Shown: positions 33,487 through 45,899 of the stretch, piece by piece
Numbering within the stretch: position 1 is the first letter of the stretch
Layout: the number at the start of each line of letters is the position of its first letter
Assembly: GCA_029168955.1 (NCBI GenBank)
Contig: JAPDOI010001854.1
Location: forward strand, 1-64,000
DNA: 64,000 nucleotides
Direction of reading: 5' to 3'
Source: Aplectana chamaeleonis
Taxonomy: Eukaryota; Nematoda; Chromadorea; Rhabditida; Cosmocercidae
Position numbers and translations under genes: made by a program
Notes under the pieces: model-generated
The model's input: the letters and a program-made list of their open reading frames with translations, nothing else
What the model was told of the DNA's origin: nothing
The model's database searches: none

Positions 33487-36400
33487 TTAGGATTCGTTCT
33501 CTACCAGGTTCTCATTTCGAGGGGCGTCTTGATTGGACTCGTTCATATTATCCGGGGGATTCTTGGACTCTTTTGAAATATCCTGATTGCTCTTGGATTC
33601 TTTTGATTTATCCGGAGTATCCTGTTGTTTCTGTTCAGAGATTTTGCTTCCGGTTTTAGTATCAAGAGATTTTCTAGTAGCCTTATGTGACAGAATTTTC
33701 TGGAAGATTCCTCCGGCTTCACCCTGACGTGGATAATTTGCCGTCGAGGTTGATGCTTTCGAGGTGGCCGTAGAAGCAGGGGTTGGGTACGGATATGGAT
33801 ATCGAGGTGGGTAGAATCCTCCAGGATATGCTGGATTAAACTGTGGGTTGTTATAAGGTTGTGCGTTAACACCTGAAAATACACATATCTATGGAATTTT
33901 TTAAACCTCCGAAACTCCGTTGGGACCAGGGCGTCGTTTATACTTTCGCCGACGAGCGGCGCGGTGGAGTGCAATCCTGCAATATCGATCGTGCCGCGCC
34001 GCTTGATCAATATTAGGGGTAGTTGATACTCCCGCCGCCTGGCGGCGCGGCAAAGTGTATTTCTGCAATATTGATTAGCGGCGCGGCACGATCGATATTC
34101 AAAGATTGCGCTTCGCCGCGCCGCTCGGCGGCGGAAGTATAAACGACGCCTTACAGAAGTGCACTGTGCCGCGCCGCTCTGCGGCGAGGGTATAAACGAC
34201 CCCTAAGAGCAGAAGACCCCACCCATTATACCATTTTCAGAAGTAAAAAAAAACATCTTCCGATGACCGAGATTCACCCTTTGCTCAACGGGGGGCGATG
34301 TACTGCGTCAAGTCCGGTGAGTAGTGCGCCCCACTTGGATATCATACGTGACGCGACGGTGCGCGAGTGGGAATTTATTGATGAGCGGCAGCGCAGCATT
34401 TCCTGTTAGGTAAACTACCGCTCCTGAGTTTTGTTCAGAAAGCGCGCTAGGGCGTCTTTTTTCGTCCTCTTTGAATAACTCGCTTCAAGCTCAACTTTGT
34501 GCGAAACAAGGGTGATCCTCATGATACAGGCGTTAAGAGCTATCCAATGGTATAGCCAATGTCGGGATTTCGTTTAGAACTATAGAAGTTTCGCAATCAA
34601 CCAGCTTTCAATAAACGGTGGACGCAGGGAAACGCAGACAGAGAAGGTCGTGCCCCCTTCCCCACGGTAACGTAATTACGAGTCTGTCCGAATGAGACTG
34701 TCCGCCCACGCGGTCGGCGTGCTTGTCGAGCGGAGCTCACGAAAGCTTTTTTCGAAGCAGCCTTTACACGAATCGGACACAGTTGACTTGGATATTATGG
34801 ACTATTCGTCTAATAATCCGGGCTAAACGATTCACTAGTCCTAAAATGCCTTCGCGATAGCCGATCAGCACGCTCGTGGACCGCGTGGGCGGACAGTCTC
34901 ATTCGGGCAGACTTTATATCATCATAGCCTCGCTCAAAATTGCGTTTGGAGTGAGTTATTCAAAAAGGACGAAAAAGACGCGAAAACGCGTTCTCCCGCG
35001 CTTCCATCCTACGAGCGGTATTGTACCCTTTTTTCTTCCTCATAGTGGAGTTAACTATCGATGCAATGATGCTTATCGATTTTCAATGTTTTATAGGCTC
35101 TTTAGTACTCGGAACCTTTTCCTCAAGTTGACAATCACTTGAGAGCCCTCAACTAATTTGAAACATTCTAACGAGGCACACACAACTATGAAATCACTTA
35201 CTCAAGCCCAACACTAGTTGCTTGCCGTGGTTCATTTCATGGTAAATTAATGTGCAAACAAAAGGACGACGGACAGGTATCCTCTGTTTCAGAGTAAAAT
35301 TTATTTTCGTCGATCGCGTGCGTTCGCACGAGTACGCTACGTCTCCTTCCCCCCACACTTTCTCGCTGTTTCACTCCTCGCCTGAATTCGAACGGAGAAG
35401 AATTCACAAACAACTCTAGACAAGTAACGTGAACAATAAGTTACTTATCCATTTGTTAATTTTCAACTTGAGTGTAAAATTGTGAGCAATATTTTCCTCA
35501 TTGAGAACCCAAACCCCAATAAATTTTACCGCTTCTTTCGTCACTAAGGCCCTAGTTATACTTCGATGTTTCGCTTCTGCTGCACGTCTGCAAGCTCCGA
35601 CAAGTTCACCTGCGCGCTGGTTCCACGATGTCCCCACTAAATTGCTCCGTAGCTTCCTCATGTTCATTCGTGATGGAGCGACATCAAATTCGAAAAATCA
35701 GTGTTTAGAGGTGACGTCTGTCGGACAGTTGTCGCACAGTGGGTGTAGTCGGGGTCTTTCCCTCCCCTGGAGCTTCAGAGGTGGGGATAGCAAAAAGAGG
35801 TACATAATGCAGCATACCTTGGGCAACTTCAATGATGCACGCCAATATGCAGCAGAGGGTACATCCAAGAACAAATATAATAAGAAACACAGCAACAGCA
35901 ACTCTGAACGAAGCAGTACTACATGAAGTGGATTCGTTCTGAGAACGGTTTCCAAGGCATAAACTCATGACGAGTGAGGCAGACCTGAGTGGCCTATGCC
36001 GCGTTGGGCTTGAAACAGCGTCAAATATACTTCAGAGATGGGCCAGGTTTTGCATCTAACCTGTTTGAAAAACAATCTATGCCTTTTTAACCAAAGTGGC
36101 ATCGATGAGAGAAGTTTTTTTCTTCTGACAAGGAACTCAGGGAAGGGTTTTAAAACAAATATGTGGGTAGTTTCTAACTGCAGACTAAGAAGTGAGCGTG
36201 GTTGGAATGGCATTCATTGACTATGAACTGCAACAGCAAAATGCCTCAGGTCAATAATATACCAAACGGTTTTGGGCCCTTCGCGCTGTACATAAGCCAC
36301 CGAGAGTTGGCTCACAAACAAGGCGCATAACATTGGAAAACATCGGCAACCTTCTGGAAGAGCTGGGTGACATTGAGGCGGGACAAACGCCGAAGAAGAG

Positions 36401-39400
36401 ATGGGGAACATGTAATTTTCGTTAAGGAAAAAAAGCGCAAACGTAAAACTGGGTACTTGAAAAAAATGAGTGGGATTGTTCATTCCACCCACGATGGGAA
36501 AGGCCTAGAGAGTGATCTGACTACAGGGGCCGGATTCATCAACGCGTTCCGTTGGGTAGTGGTAAAGGCGTCGTCACGTTTGATAGTTACCCTGCAAAAG
36601 CGGAAGATCGCTAACCAACAGCGCCCTCGGTCAACCATGCTAATAGGCTGGGGCAGCTGCGACAATGCTCTGGTAGGATAACATTGACTCTCACGGGGTA
36701 ATCATCAAACGTGCCGAGGCCGTTACCCCTACCCGACGGCACGCATTGATGAATCCGGCCTCAAGACTCTGAATTAAAGTGTTTCGATTCTTCTATCCTA
36801 CTAAATAGAGAAGTATGTATATCGAGGGCCGTTGCCTATTTTAGATCTGATGAAGTGGACAGGTTCTCAGTTCAGATATCGGGTTGTTTCTCACTTCGCG
36901 GCCGTTCTTATCGTTCTCATAGTAGAGAATAGTAGTATCCAACCTCCTGCCCAGTCGCTACATTATGGACAACTGCCGGCAAGGCTCCTAGCCTACCATA
37001 TGTATAGGATTGCTGGGGGCGTTTCGAGCGTACCTCTTACAACTCAAAGAGATCGATGGATCATCAGCTGAATCAGAGCAAGTTGTGCGTGAGGCTTGGG
37101 ATTAGGCTTTTCACTTGTGACAATTGAAAAAAAGCAATGCAACCCACGCTACGATTTTTTCTAGACTCCAATCGGTTGAAGAGTTTTCAGGCTCATTCTT
37201 GCAGCAGTCCACACCACAGCAAAAGTCGTCTTTATGACATATGAAAGTAAAAACTTGCATAAGGCTAGTATTCCTCACCTAGAATCACAATAACTGCATT
37301 TAACAGAGTGGAGAAGTGGCAAAAAAGTGCCGCATAAGGATTCTTTCTTAGAGCCAGCAGACACGCTCGAAAAAGTTGTTGAGGTAACTACGCTACTTGG
37401 GTCGTATGGCCCCTAGTAGAACGTTCACGCCGATGGAAGCGTCAAAAACGAGTGGAAAGTACTAAATCTGAGTCGAAAATTTCCGTCAGCCACGCCCATG
37501 AGCTTCCAACCCCGCCCCCTCAATATAGGAATACGGTCGCTTCGGCTGGTTTTTGAAGCTTCCAACGATAGGAGCGTTCTAGTACAGGCTGTATGAGTCT
37601 AACGGCTTCACTATCTCAACCGTTTTATCGTTAATATTAGCTATTTCAACCGCTCGTGCATAACTCGTCCAATTTCACCCCATAACAAAAACAGCCGTTA
37701 TTCCTGTATTCGCATGCAGTTTTCGTCGTTTTTTTTTCGTTAGTTTCCCATACTACTAGCTTCAAACCTACGATTTATGACATAAAATCGATACCTTTTT
37801 TGAGCGTGTCTGCTGCCTTCAAAGGCAAAGTACACCCTCAGGCATGAATTTTCTGATTTTCATCTGATTGTGTAGTAGACCCCTTCTAAGGAACACGTGC
37901 CAAGTGCGAGATCTCAATTTCTCTGAATAGGTGAGATATAAGCGACCACCATATGCCCGACCTCCCTCGCTCACCACCTCGCGCCACACCCCTTACCAGA
38001 TTTCCGAACTCGATAGCGGCTGGGTGGATGGATGAATCCTCAACCAGTCGTCATTCTTCATTCCATGACCGAGCTGTCTCCTTATCCTGGCTCGAGCAAC
38101 GATTGCGAATGAAGAGAAATACAGGTCTCAGACAACTCGTCCGCTGAATTTTCGCCTTCGAAATATAGGCATTTTTGAAGAACCATAACTCCGTTTTTAG
38201 GGGACCTTGAACGATTCTAGAGATATCGTTGTGAGCAGCATGGAATTTTCTCCAAGATAAGCGCAAAACCCTAAGAATTATTCTCTGGGTGTCCCATGCC
38301 TTTGAAGGTTGAACCAGCAATTAGCTTCTACCCTCTCCCCATGCAGCTTTCATGATGAAATCTTTTTTGCAGGAACTCAAGCTCTGATGTCTTCTTGGGT
38401 GGGTAACGAAGAAAGAGCTATGAAAAACTGCTTGAGAAACACAAAGGGATTTCACTCATCTAAAAATTCAAAGCCCGAAGTCACCTCCAGAGTTAGAATT
38501 TCCTACTGCATCGATTACACAAAATAGGCGCAGGATGCATAAATTAAAAGCTGAATGGCTTCTGAAAAGGTATCTTCTTGAAAAACTCAAGGTGTTGTGA
38601 ACTTTTTTTTTGCTATCATTCTTTGCTCGGGCAAATGCGTAGCAAAAAAATGTTAAGACACCTTAGGCACAGTCCGACCTGAAACACTTTTTTCTGTTTT
38701 TCTGCCTATCTTGAAAACGGTCCCACGCTGATTCCAATGACGTCTTTGGAATCGTACAAGACCCCCAAACAATGAAGCTATGGCCCCTCAAAAATTGAGC
38801 TACGGAAGTATGATGGACGATGATGGACGAGTTGTCCGAGGCTTGTATCCTCCGTGATTTGCTGCCGATCTAGGCGAGCGGACCTGATTGAAGTGAGAGG
38901 TTAAGAATGAAGGGAAGAACGGCGCTATTGAACAAAAACCATTGCTCATCTCGCCATTATTGAGCTCGAAAGATCGTAAAAGAAGCGCGACAAAGTGGCT
39001 TCCTGATGTGGGCGCCCAAGGATGGCTTCCTCCTATATCTCGCTTATTCGGGGGAATTGAGAGCTTGCTCTTGGCAGGTGCTATGTACAGTGGGTATACT
39101 TCACAATCCAGGCCATTTAATGGCACAGTCTAGGCTCATGGACGAAATCTGAGATTTTCACAGAATTGTGAAGTGAACATACCCGTTATTACTTGGAACG
39201 AATCCGTTTTTCTTGAAGTTAAACGACAAAAATAGAGGCTTTTTCGTGGGTGCGCAGTGTGGACACGCGGTCCATTATGTGTTAAAGGCAGTGCTCATGA
39301 ATATCATATTTGAGTTCGACTCAAAAATGAGGCTGTTTGGTCGTGAGTTAACGAATAGTGAAGAAACAGTCAATGAAGTGCACAGAATAGGCTAGAATAC

Positions 39401-42400
39401 CGGTTTCTAGCTTACGTACAGGTTCAAGGCGCGGGCGAGCTTACGCGCCCTGGTAGTTTCCGCAAGCGCGCGCTAATGGCGAAATGTGCGCCAATCGATC
39501 AGGCTGGACGTGGCAGAGTTGCTTGGCAGTTTGCCATCGAAAACGTTCGCGGCGCCACAAGCTCGTCTGAAAGGGGCGCAAGGTGGGCTAAGCAGTGTTG
39601 GGGGGTTAACGGAATCTTCGCTTTGCGGCGATTTCTATCGATTTCTGGCCCGTTTTTGCTGCTTCCTTCGACCCCCAATCCTCCAGCATCTGCCAGCGTA
39701 GTGTCTCACACTCTCAGGCAAACTGGGGCGTCGACAACAGATTGATAAGTTGTCATCTCATAAACCGCTCTCTGTTGACAAGTCAAATCGCGCGTATTGT
39801 ACGCCTGAGACCTGCCCGTTGCCCAGCGACGTCCGCCTGTGGTCCGGCTGTTGACAACACGATGTGTCGCGTTTAGCGGCCTATTTAGCAGCAGTTCACA
39901 TCCTACAGGACTGTTTCATCTAACTTAGGTACTACCTTACACCGACACGCGTCGCGGTCGGCACACCGACACGCGTCACGGAAGGGTCGCCCAGCCTCCA
40001 CTGGGGTCACCGCCGGATAGGAAGGACCTCCAGATGCTGGGCGGGCCAATGTACCGCAAACTTGGGTAATTGAAGCGGCTGCGCTATCATCATTCGCAGA
40101 ATGCCTGAAAAATGCGTCGTATACTTCTCTGGTATCTAGAGCGCTAGCTGTGCAACAGCTCGACATTGACCAGATCATAACTCGCGGCCGGGGCCCCGCC
40201 GAATATCGGCGCTTTGGCCAGCGGTGACTCATGGTGGGCGGATCAACCTGTTGTCGACGCCCCAGTTCGCCTGAGCTGGAAACTCAAAAACGAGATTTAT
40301 CGGGAACGCTGCCTTTGAATGAATTTGTCACTATTTTTTGCTGCGACTTCACTACAAGCGAGTATGCTGGCTGATTGGGTTTGGTACATAGAACATTGGT
40401 GCGACTGACGTCTTGCAGCTCATCCATGAATAATCCAATCGTACACTGCTTGTATTCGACGGTCACCACAGGCCGACCTCCTCTATAGAAATACTTTCTG
40501 CCATCGAATACGACATACTGGCGACCCTCGACCTTCATCTGTCCATCAGCATCCGAGAGCATCTCTGAAGTCACAGATATTCACAGAAACAAACTTTCAA
40601 AAACTTCATTCGAGTCATTCACTTCGTAACTCCGGATGCTAATTATAAGAGGGCTGAGTGCAAATGATTTGGTGGTCAACCTCATTCCTCCACTCGTGCA
40701 CCGGCTACAATCCTAGTCCTACTTCCATTACGGGGGGGGGGCTGTTGGGATTTAAAGGCATCGTCCGCAAAAACTTCCGCCTTTTGTTTTCCTGCATAAA
40801 TGTAACCTCCTTTCTGAGTAGTATGCATGTGCAAGGTTTCACATCCCAACCCTGTTGAGTAATGGAGAAACAGCCACACGTGCTGGGTTCAGTGGGCTGG
40901 GATAAGATTTGTGGCCAGTTGCGTTGATAGATATGTTCACTTTTCATAAATGTAATGACTACCCTCCTGAGCTCTAATTATCAGCATGTTTGTTCCTATT
41001 GTCGGCCGATATCGGAAATTAACCAGCGGCAGCTCACCGGCTACCGCCGGCCTCTGTCGCTGGGATCCGGCTGCGCCAGCACTTGATGTCCTATTCATCA
41101 TTAAAGGCAGTGGCCACGATCAGAAGATGTGAAAAAACAATAAAAATCAGCTTGATCCGCAAACGACTACAAGACCACGAAGATTACGCGGCAAGAAACG
41201 AGCAATAAATAGATTTATTAGAATCCTATGTTGCCATCACGTGCACACGTGCATAGCTTCGCCCAAAAAGATCGCAGTCGCATGCTGAGCAGTCAAAAAT
41301 CATCGACATTCATTGTCCGAGAAAAAAAATTCATAAATGCAAATTTACCTAATAGAAACAGTTGAACAATGAAAGCAGGCACTTCAGTCTTTGTTTTTGA
41401 CTAGAGGAGTTCATATTTATTCGAGCAGGTCAGTTCGAAGGCTATTGTTCATTGATTCAGATTCAATTTCAAGCCAGCTGATGTTCTTGATATTAGAGAT
41501 CATCGATGCCGACGATGTGGAGTGGGCTCGACCATCATTGAAAGACAAGCATGTTCAGGCTCGAAGTTTGGCCCGAACCAGCGGCTTTTTTCGCAATTTT
41601 GTTTCACAGGTCCTACTACTCTCAACTCAGAAAAGGATTTAGAGAGAAAAAGAAGGCAAGCACTCAGACGATCGCCGCATTCGATGCGTGTCGAATATGC
41701 ATTCAAATCGAAGACAAGGTGGTTTCGAGCACAGCCAGGGAAGGTGCTACTATGGAGGCACGTGCTCTTATTGTGTTTCAAATTACAGCACGTGCCCCAA
41801 CAAATAAGCCGTCCAATGCGCGCATGATACACATTCAACTCGATGACAAAACGATTATCCAAAAAAGGAAACTATACGATGCACTCCTGAAAAGGAGCTA
41901 AGAGGTCGGCAGCTTCGCCGGGTTAATTACCCAAGTTTGCGGTACTTTACCCGCCCGACCGCTGGAGGCCTCGTCCAACCGCTGACGGCAACAGATGGTC
42001 TCGGCGATCTATGGGCTACCTTGCAGCACGTACTCCTGCGATTGAAATTCATGGCACATGCTCCTGCTATAAAACTTTGCAACACGTGCTGCTGTTTGGA
42101 GCACGTGCCCCTGTGATAGAGCCTTTCGATGGGTGTGGTCACTCGAGTTGAATGCATATCCGACACGCATTGAATGCGGCGGTTTTCTGAGATATGTTAT
42201 CGCTACCACTGCCTTCAAATGACTGCGAGCTACGCCCAAGGTTCTCTTCTGGAAATGAGCTTCACCGAAACCTCATCCTTATCAATGAGAATTATACTGA
42301 AACCATAGCAGTCACAAAGGTGACTTTCGTACTTTGAAGGCAGTGTTCACGATGATTTTCGTCCCCGAGTTTTTCACATAAAATAATGCGTTGGCCTCCA

Positions 42401-43152
42401 AGTGTTACCAAAATTACGAAGAAACGGCGCGAAACGCATTGAATCATCGTATTTCAGTGACGTTATTCTAAGACATGGACTAGTTGTCCGGTTGGATGAA
42501 CATGCTCATAGTGGTTGTCATCGGTGGAAAATTGGGCCAATCGAGAATACAAGAATATTTTATGCAAAGCATGATTATTTAGGGCCCTAAGAAAAGAACG
42601 GAGCAATAGAGATTAGAGAATTCCAAAGGACGGGTCCACAAAAGATTTCATTGTCACAACAAACACTTCCTGTGATACTTAAGAGGAGGGAGGATACTTA
42701 AGGATTTCGTGTACTTATGGTGCGTTTTCCTCTATTTCTACGCCATTTTAGTTCCACCCGGGGGCCACTTATTCAATATAGCGAATAATCTCAGAATTGA
42801 AGATTATTGTGAACACTGCCTTTGAATCAGCTAATGAATGACTAACGTGCACACCCATGCCGCTGTGAGGCGCCCTTGTGGGTGTGCACAATTATTCTGT
42901 GAATTGAAGTCGCGACACTGCATCGAGCAGAAATTTCACCGTGGCTTGAGTCCTAGTATGTATGCTGATAAAAATAACCTGTTTTATGTGTTTGCTGCTT
43001 GAAAGAGTTTCTGAAATCGTCTATTCTCTCTTCAGATCCTACCTGTGAAGCTCGAATATGTCTGCAAACAGGAATGAATTTGCGAGAAGAAAGCACAGGA
43101 ATAACGCTGAAGTCAGAGTAATAATCCAAACGAAGATGCAACCACAAATCAT
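33487..43152 (-). CDS. CX-module single-pass membrane protein, gene 2 (complete)
   Basis: In minus-strand order the exons are 43152-43043, 41090-41038, 40564-40410, 37278-37148, 35903-35818 and 33872-33487: 921 nt, exactly 307 codons (306 aa). Residues 1-33 are a signal peptide (MICGCIFVWIITLTSALFLC...). A short Ala/Ser-rich exon follows. C1 (VEYKQC, about residue 95) and C2-C6 (FICHKDDFCCGVDCC, residues 120-132) form the CX module. The membrane helix (VAVAVFLIIFVLGCTLCC) is followed by a 128-residue tail starting with YPGGFYPPRYPYPYP and ending Lys/Ser/Asp/Glu-rich. The phase pattern matches genes 1 and 3. Introns hold many MITEs. AATAAA follows the stop on the minus strand. The last exon has no ATG, so simple ORF finding misses it. 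Confidence 0.8.
33923..34202. mobile_element. GC-rich foldback in the last intron of gene 2
   Basis: GGCGTCGTTTATACTTTCGC pairs with its inverse near 34150; further GGCGCGG/CCGCGCC blocks and CAATATCGATCGTGCCGCGC make multiple nested palindromes. Confidence 0.6.
34681..34913. mobile_element. MITE, AGTCTGTCCGAATGAGACTG family, copy 3
   Basis: The best preserved copy, 233 bp: AGTCTGTCCGAATGAGACTG on the left and CAGTCTCATTCGGGCAGACT on the right, with inner GTCCGCCCACGCGGTC arms. Confidence 0.75.
37320..37823. mobile_element. Truncated TTAA-type MITE joined to the next one
   Basis: The right end, GAGCGTGTCTGCTGCCTTCAAA, and the interior (GCCCATGAG...CCCCGCCCCC) resemble the element at 11564-12058. 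The left limit is unclear. TTCAAA is shared with the next element. Confidence 0.4.
37818..38306. mobile_element. TTAA-type MITE in intron 3 of gene 2
   Basis: The ends are TTCAAAGGCAAAGTACACCC and GGTGTCCCATGCCTTTGAA. Inner similarity (GGACCTTGAACGATT, TCGCTCACCAC) links it to 29511 and 63531. Confidence 0.6.
38651..39127. mobile_element. Diverged copy of the 490-bp TTAA-type MITE
   Basis: Contains CTATCTTGAAAACGGTCCCA, CTGATTCCAATGA, GAATCGTACAAGACC and GGACGAGTTGTCCGAGGCTTG as in 28583-29077. The ends are degraded. Confidence 0.55.
39282..40319. mobile_element. TTAA-type element X with an inner foldback
   Basis: The outer ends are TTAAAGGCAGTGCTCATGAA and ATTTATCGGGAACGCTGCCT. Inside, 39711-40276 is a second inverted-repeat element whose ends read CTCAGGCAAACTGGGGCGTC. 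It ends 90 bp from exon 3 of gene 2 (40410). Confidence 0.6.
41101..42219. mobile_element. TTAA-type element Y next to exon 2 of gene 2
   Basis: The outer ends are TTAAAGGCAGTGGCCACGAT and GCTACCACTGCCTTCAAA. An inner inverted pair (CCGCATTCGATGCGTGTCGA and its partner near 42170) makes a foldback. It shares about 100 bp with the interior of X, including an SL1-like stretch. Confidence 0.6.
42333..42826. mobile_element. TTAA-type MITE in intron 1 of gene 2
   Basis: The ends read TTTGAAGGCAGTGTTCACGA on the left and, inverted, TTCAAAGGCAGTGTTCACAA on the right. Confidence 0.65.
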
Positions 43153-43447
43153 CAGTTCCGAGGAGCTGTTGCAGGGCTGGAGGGGTCTATTCAGAAGCAT
43201 TCGCTGCTCGGAGTTTTGGCCGAAAAGTAGCTTACAAAACACCGCAGTGGTTCCTGGTCGGCTATTTCTTGGGTTTGTTGCGAAATACCCAAGAAGTAGC
43301 CGAGAACTAACCGATAAATAAAGACCAAAAATAACCGTGAAGCGGAGCACAATGACACGCGTCGCGGCCGTCGCCGGCTGGCCGAACCGCCACCCGGGGC
43401 CGTCAGCGGTTGGGTGGGGCCTCCGGTGGCTGATCTGAGTCCAAGTA

Positions 43448-43723
43448 TACTCTGTTTACCTTGAATTGCACAAAACACGGTCCGCCAATAGTCCTCTAAT
43501 TGGCCCGCTAGTACCGTAGTGTACGTCCACTACGCGTTCTCGGCAGACCAGGGTGTGCATCCGGTGTGCAGAGCATACGATTCGTCAATGCCGTCACTCG
43601 GCATCCCACCCTGCCACCCGGGTCTGCCGAGAACGCGTCGTGGTCGTCCGTTACGGTACCAGCGGGCCAATTGGAAGACTATTGGCGGACTGTGTTTTGT
43701 GCAATTCAAGATAAACAGAGTAC
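43448..43723. mobile_element. Foldback MITE with TA at both edges
   Basis: CTCTGTTTACCTTGAATTGC and the inverse of GCAATTCAAGATAAACAGAG form the ends, flanked by TA on both sides (a Tc1/mariner-type duplication). GCCAATAGTC and GAACGCGT continue the palindrome. Confidence 0.68.
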
Positions 43724-43732
43724 GTGTAACAG

Positions 43733-43841
43733 CTAATAACAATGGGCGTGTGTACAACATTGGTAGGAGACACAACTGTCACGCACACGATCAATTGACC
43801 AGTTTCCGCCAAGAGCCAACTAAGCCTCCCATTTCTCCGGG
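43733..43841 (+). CDS. Candidate single coding exon, unknown gene
   Basis: The segment is open in the frame that reads NNGRVYNIGRRHNCHAHDQL then FRQEPTKPPISPG. It begins after GTAACAG and ends at a strong donor, GTAAGTGAG at 43842. Entry is phase 1 and exit is phase 2, like the N-terminal repeat exon of gene 1. A MITE ends ten bases upstream. No partner exon was found, so this may be a relic. Confidence 0.3.
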
Positions 43842-44699
43842 GTAAGTGAGTTGGTATTAGGCTTGTGTAAGAGGAACAGAACACTGATTTGAACCGCGGC
43901 TCGCCCCGCAAGTGACTGTATAGACCCAACATATATATTTAAGAGCAGATACGGTTCTGTATGGAAGTTAAAGTTCGTCGCGTTCTCAGAAGAACTGATC
44001 AACGCCGAGAACTTTATCCTTTATCCTTCATGCAACAACTCTGGCATGCGTTTGCCGCCGTGGAAAAACGTCGGTCTGGCTTGAGACCATAATTTCTGCG
44101 GTGCGGCAGCTGCCAAGTAAGGCAATTTCCTGAGTCTCATAGCATCACTAATCCAATCACCCACCGTTTTTGTGAGTAACGGTCATCTTGTGCGGTAGAG
44201 CTTGTGGTGTTGATTTGCAGAATAGATGTTATGTCATCATCTTCATCGTCTCCTGAAAAATCGTCTTCCAGTGTTCCCGGCATCATTGTTCTCTGTACCG
44301 ATAAGCGACGAAGGCTTGTTTAGCGACGAAGGCGTAATTATTAATTAATTAGTATTGCTAAAATTGTAACGAAGCTTCACACTCGCACTCGTTTTCCGGA
44401 AGCATGTAGCAAAGTGAAATTTATGCATATACATACAGTACCGTGCAAAAATCTATTCGCGTGGCATTGCCGCGAACAATGTTTTTATACATATATAACT
44501 TGGCTTTCCCTCAGCGAAACTTGATGAAACTTTTGTAGGTTATGGGGCAACACAACCCTCGCTTTACACGTACGCGAAATTGGTTTTTGTGCCTGCAGTT
44601 TTAAAATATGAAATTTGTTTATCATTTTAATAGAATTATCTCAATTAAGGACTATTCCTTCAAAACATGGCTATTAAAACTCCGAGCCCGTAGTACTTA

Positions 44700-45045
44700 T
44701 TCGCCATTCAAAGGTCTTTGGAACCATTGTATAACCTTGTAAAAAATTAAACTCCATCAAATTTTTTTTAGAAGTAATTTCGAAAGGAAATTATGCGATA
44801 TTGCATCTATTAAGTATCTCTCCTTGACGTTATCGAGAAAGAGCGAAATTCATGTTCCAGTTGTACTTTATCAAAGCTTATGAAGCACATATTTTGTAAT
44901 GGTTCTGGGGCGAATGATTTCATAGGGATGAATTTCCAAAAAATAGCTCTAACCTGTTCAATTCTCGGTCTTCGGAAAAATTCTGATCGAGACTCTCTTC
45001 TCACAAATCTCAACAACGATTTCAAAGACCTTTGAATGGCGTATA
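44700..45045. mobile_element. MITE with CGCCATTCAAAGGTCTTTG ends
   Basis: CGCCATTCAAAGGTCTTTGG at 44702 is matched in inverse by CAAAGACCTTTGAATGGCG at 45023-45041. The interior has no gene. Confidence 0.65.
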
Positions 45046-45444
45046 ACTGCTATCTTTTCCTTAACTGGATCCTTCTATTGCTAGTCTGGGGGTTACTGTA
45101 AGTTGCGGTAGGCATAATGCCTACTAAGTTGGGTACCTATCTTAGTATTTCGAGCATTGACTAGTTATCCTCAAATCTGTGTTTGGCGTCCCAGTTCTAC
45201 AAGGAAATTTTGAGCCCAGTCTGAAAGTTCGACCAAGCTTTCGTATACCCACCGTTAAGCCAAGAAAAATGGATAAACGATCGGATTCGTGTTAAGTAGC
45301 TCGAAAACTCCTATGAAGAGGTTTGAGGCAATATTATCGTAGCATCGCTAAAAGTCGTGTTTGGCTAGCAAAATTTTCCTCTTAAGGGAACTACTTCTAG
45401 TCAGCCCGGCCATTCCGTTTAAAATGTGCTTTTCTAGTAGAGCT

Positions 45445-45875
45445 GTACACGAACGAAATTTTCGAAAGATTTTTCGAAATTTTTTTCGTTCGTTTTTGAT
45501 CGTTCGAAAATTCGTCGAACGAAATTTTTTTTCAGATTCCGTTCGCTCGAAAAATTTTCGTACGAAAATTTTCAATTTTCGTTTGTTCGAAATCCGATTT
45601 TTCGATATTTTTTCGAAATTCGTTCGTTCGGAATACTTTCGAATAATTTTCGAAAAAAATTTCGAAATTTCCGACAAATTCCGAAAAAGTTCGAAATTTT
45701 CGACGAATTTCGAAACAAATACGAAATTTCGATTAGTTTCGAATTTCGTTCGTACGACCTCCGAAATTACGAATTTTTTTCGAACGAAATTTTTTCATTT
45801 TTCGTTCGTTCGAAAACCTTTCGAACGAAAAATTTCGATTTTCGTTCGTTCGACATTTTTTCGAAATTGTACAAC
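45445..45875. repeat. Low-complexity TTCGAA/CGTTCG repeat
   Basis: Dozens of overlapping TTCGAAA, TTTTCGAA and CGTTCGTTCGAAA motifs without fixed period. The sequence is locally self-complementary. An apparent 201-aa frame through it is compositional. Confidence 0.7.
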
Positions 45876-45899
45876 TATATTTTCTAGAACAGTTCTTGG

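Noticed and set aside
36214..36492. Minus-strand frame containing GPKTVWYIIDL as a CX second half
   Set aside because: The cysteines are absent, and a far better C2-C6 exon of gene 2 lies at 37148-37278 with exact phases.
39903..40232. 109-codon minus frame similar to part of element Y
   Set aside because: It lies inside nested inverted repeats; the similarity to Y is at DNA level and the Y copy has a stop in the matching stretch.
41921..41940. Functional SL1 RNA gene
   Set aside because: The leader has one base missing, the following sequence lacks an Sm site and SL RNA stems, and the stretch lies inside a MITE. Kept only as a finding about similarity.
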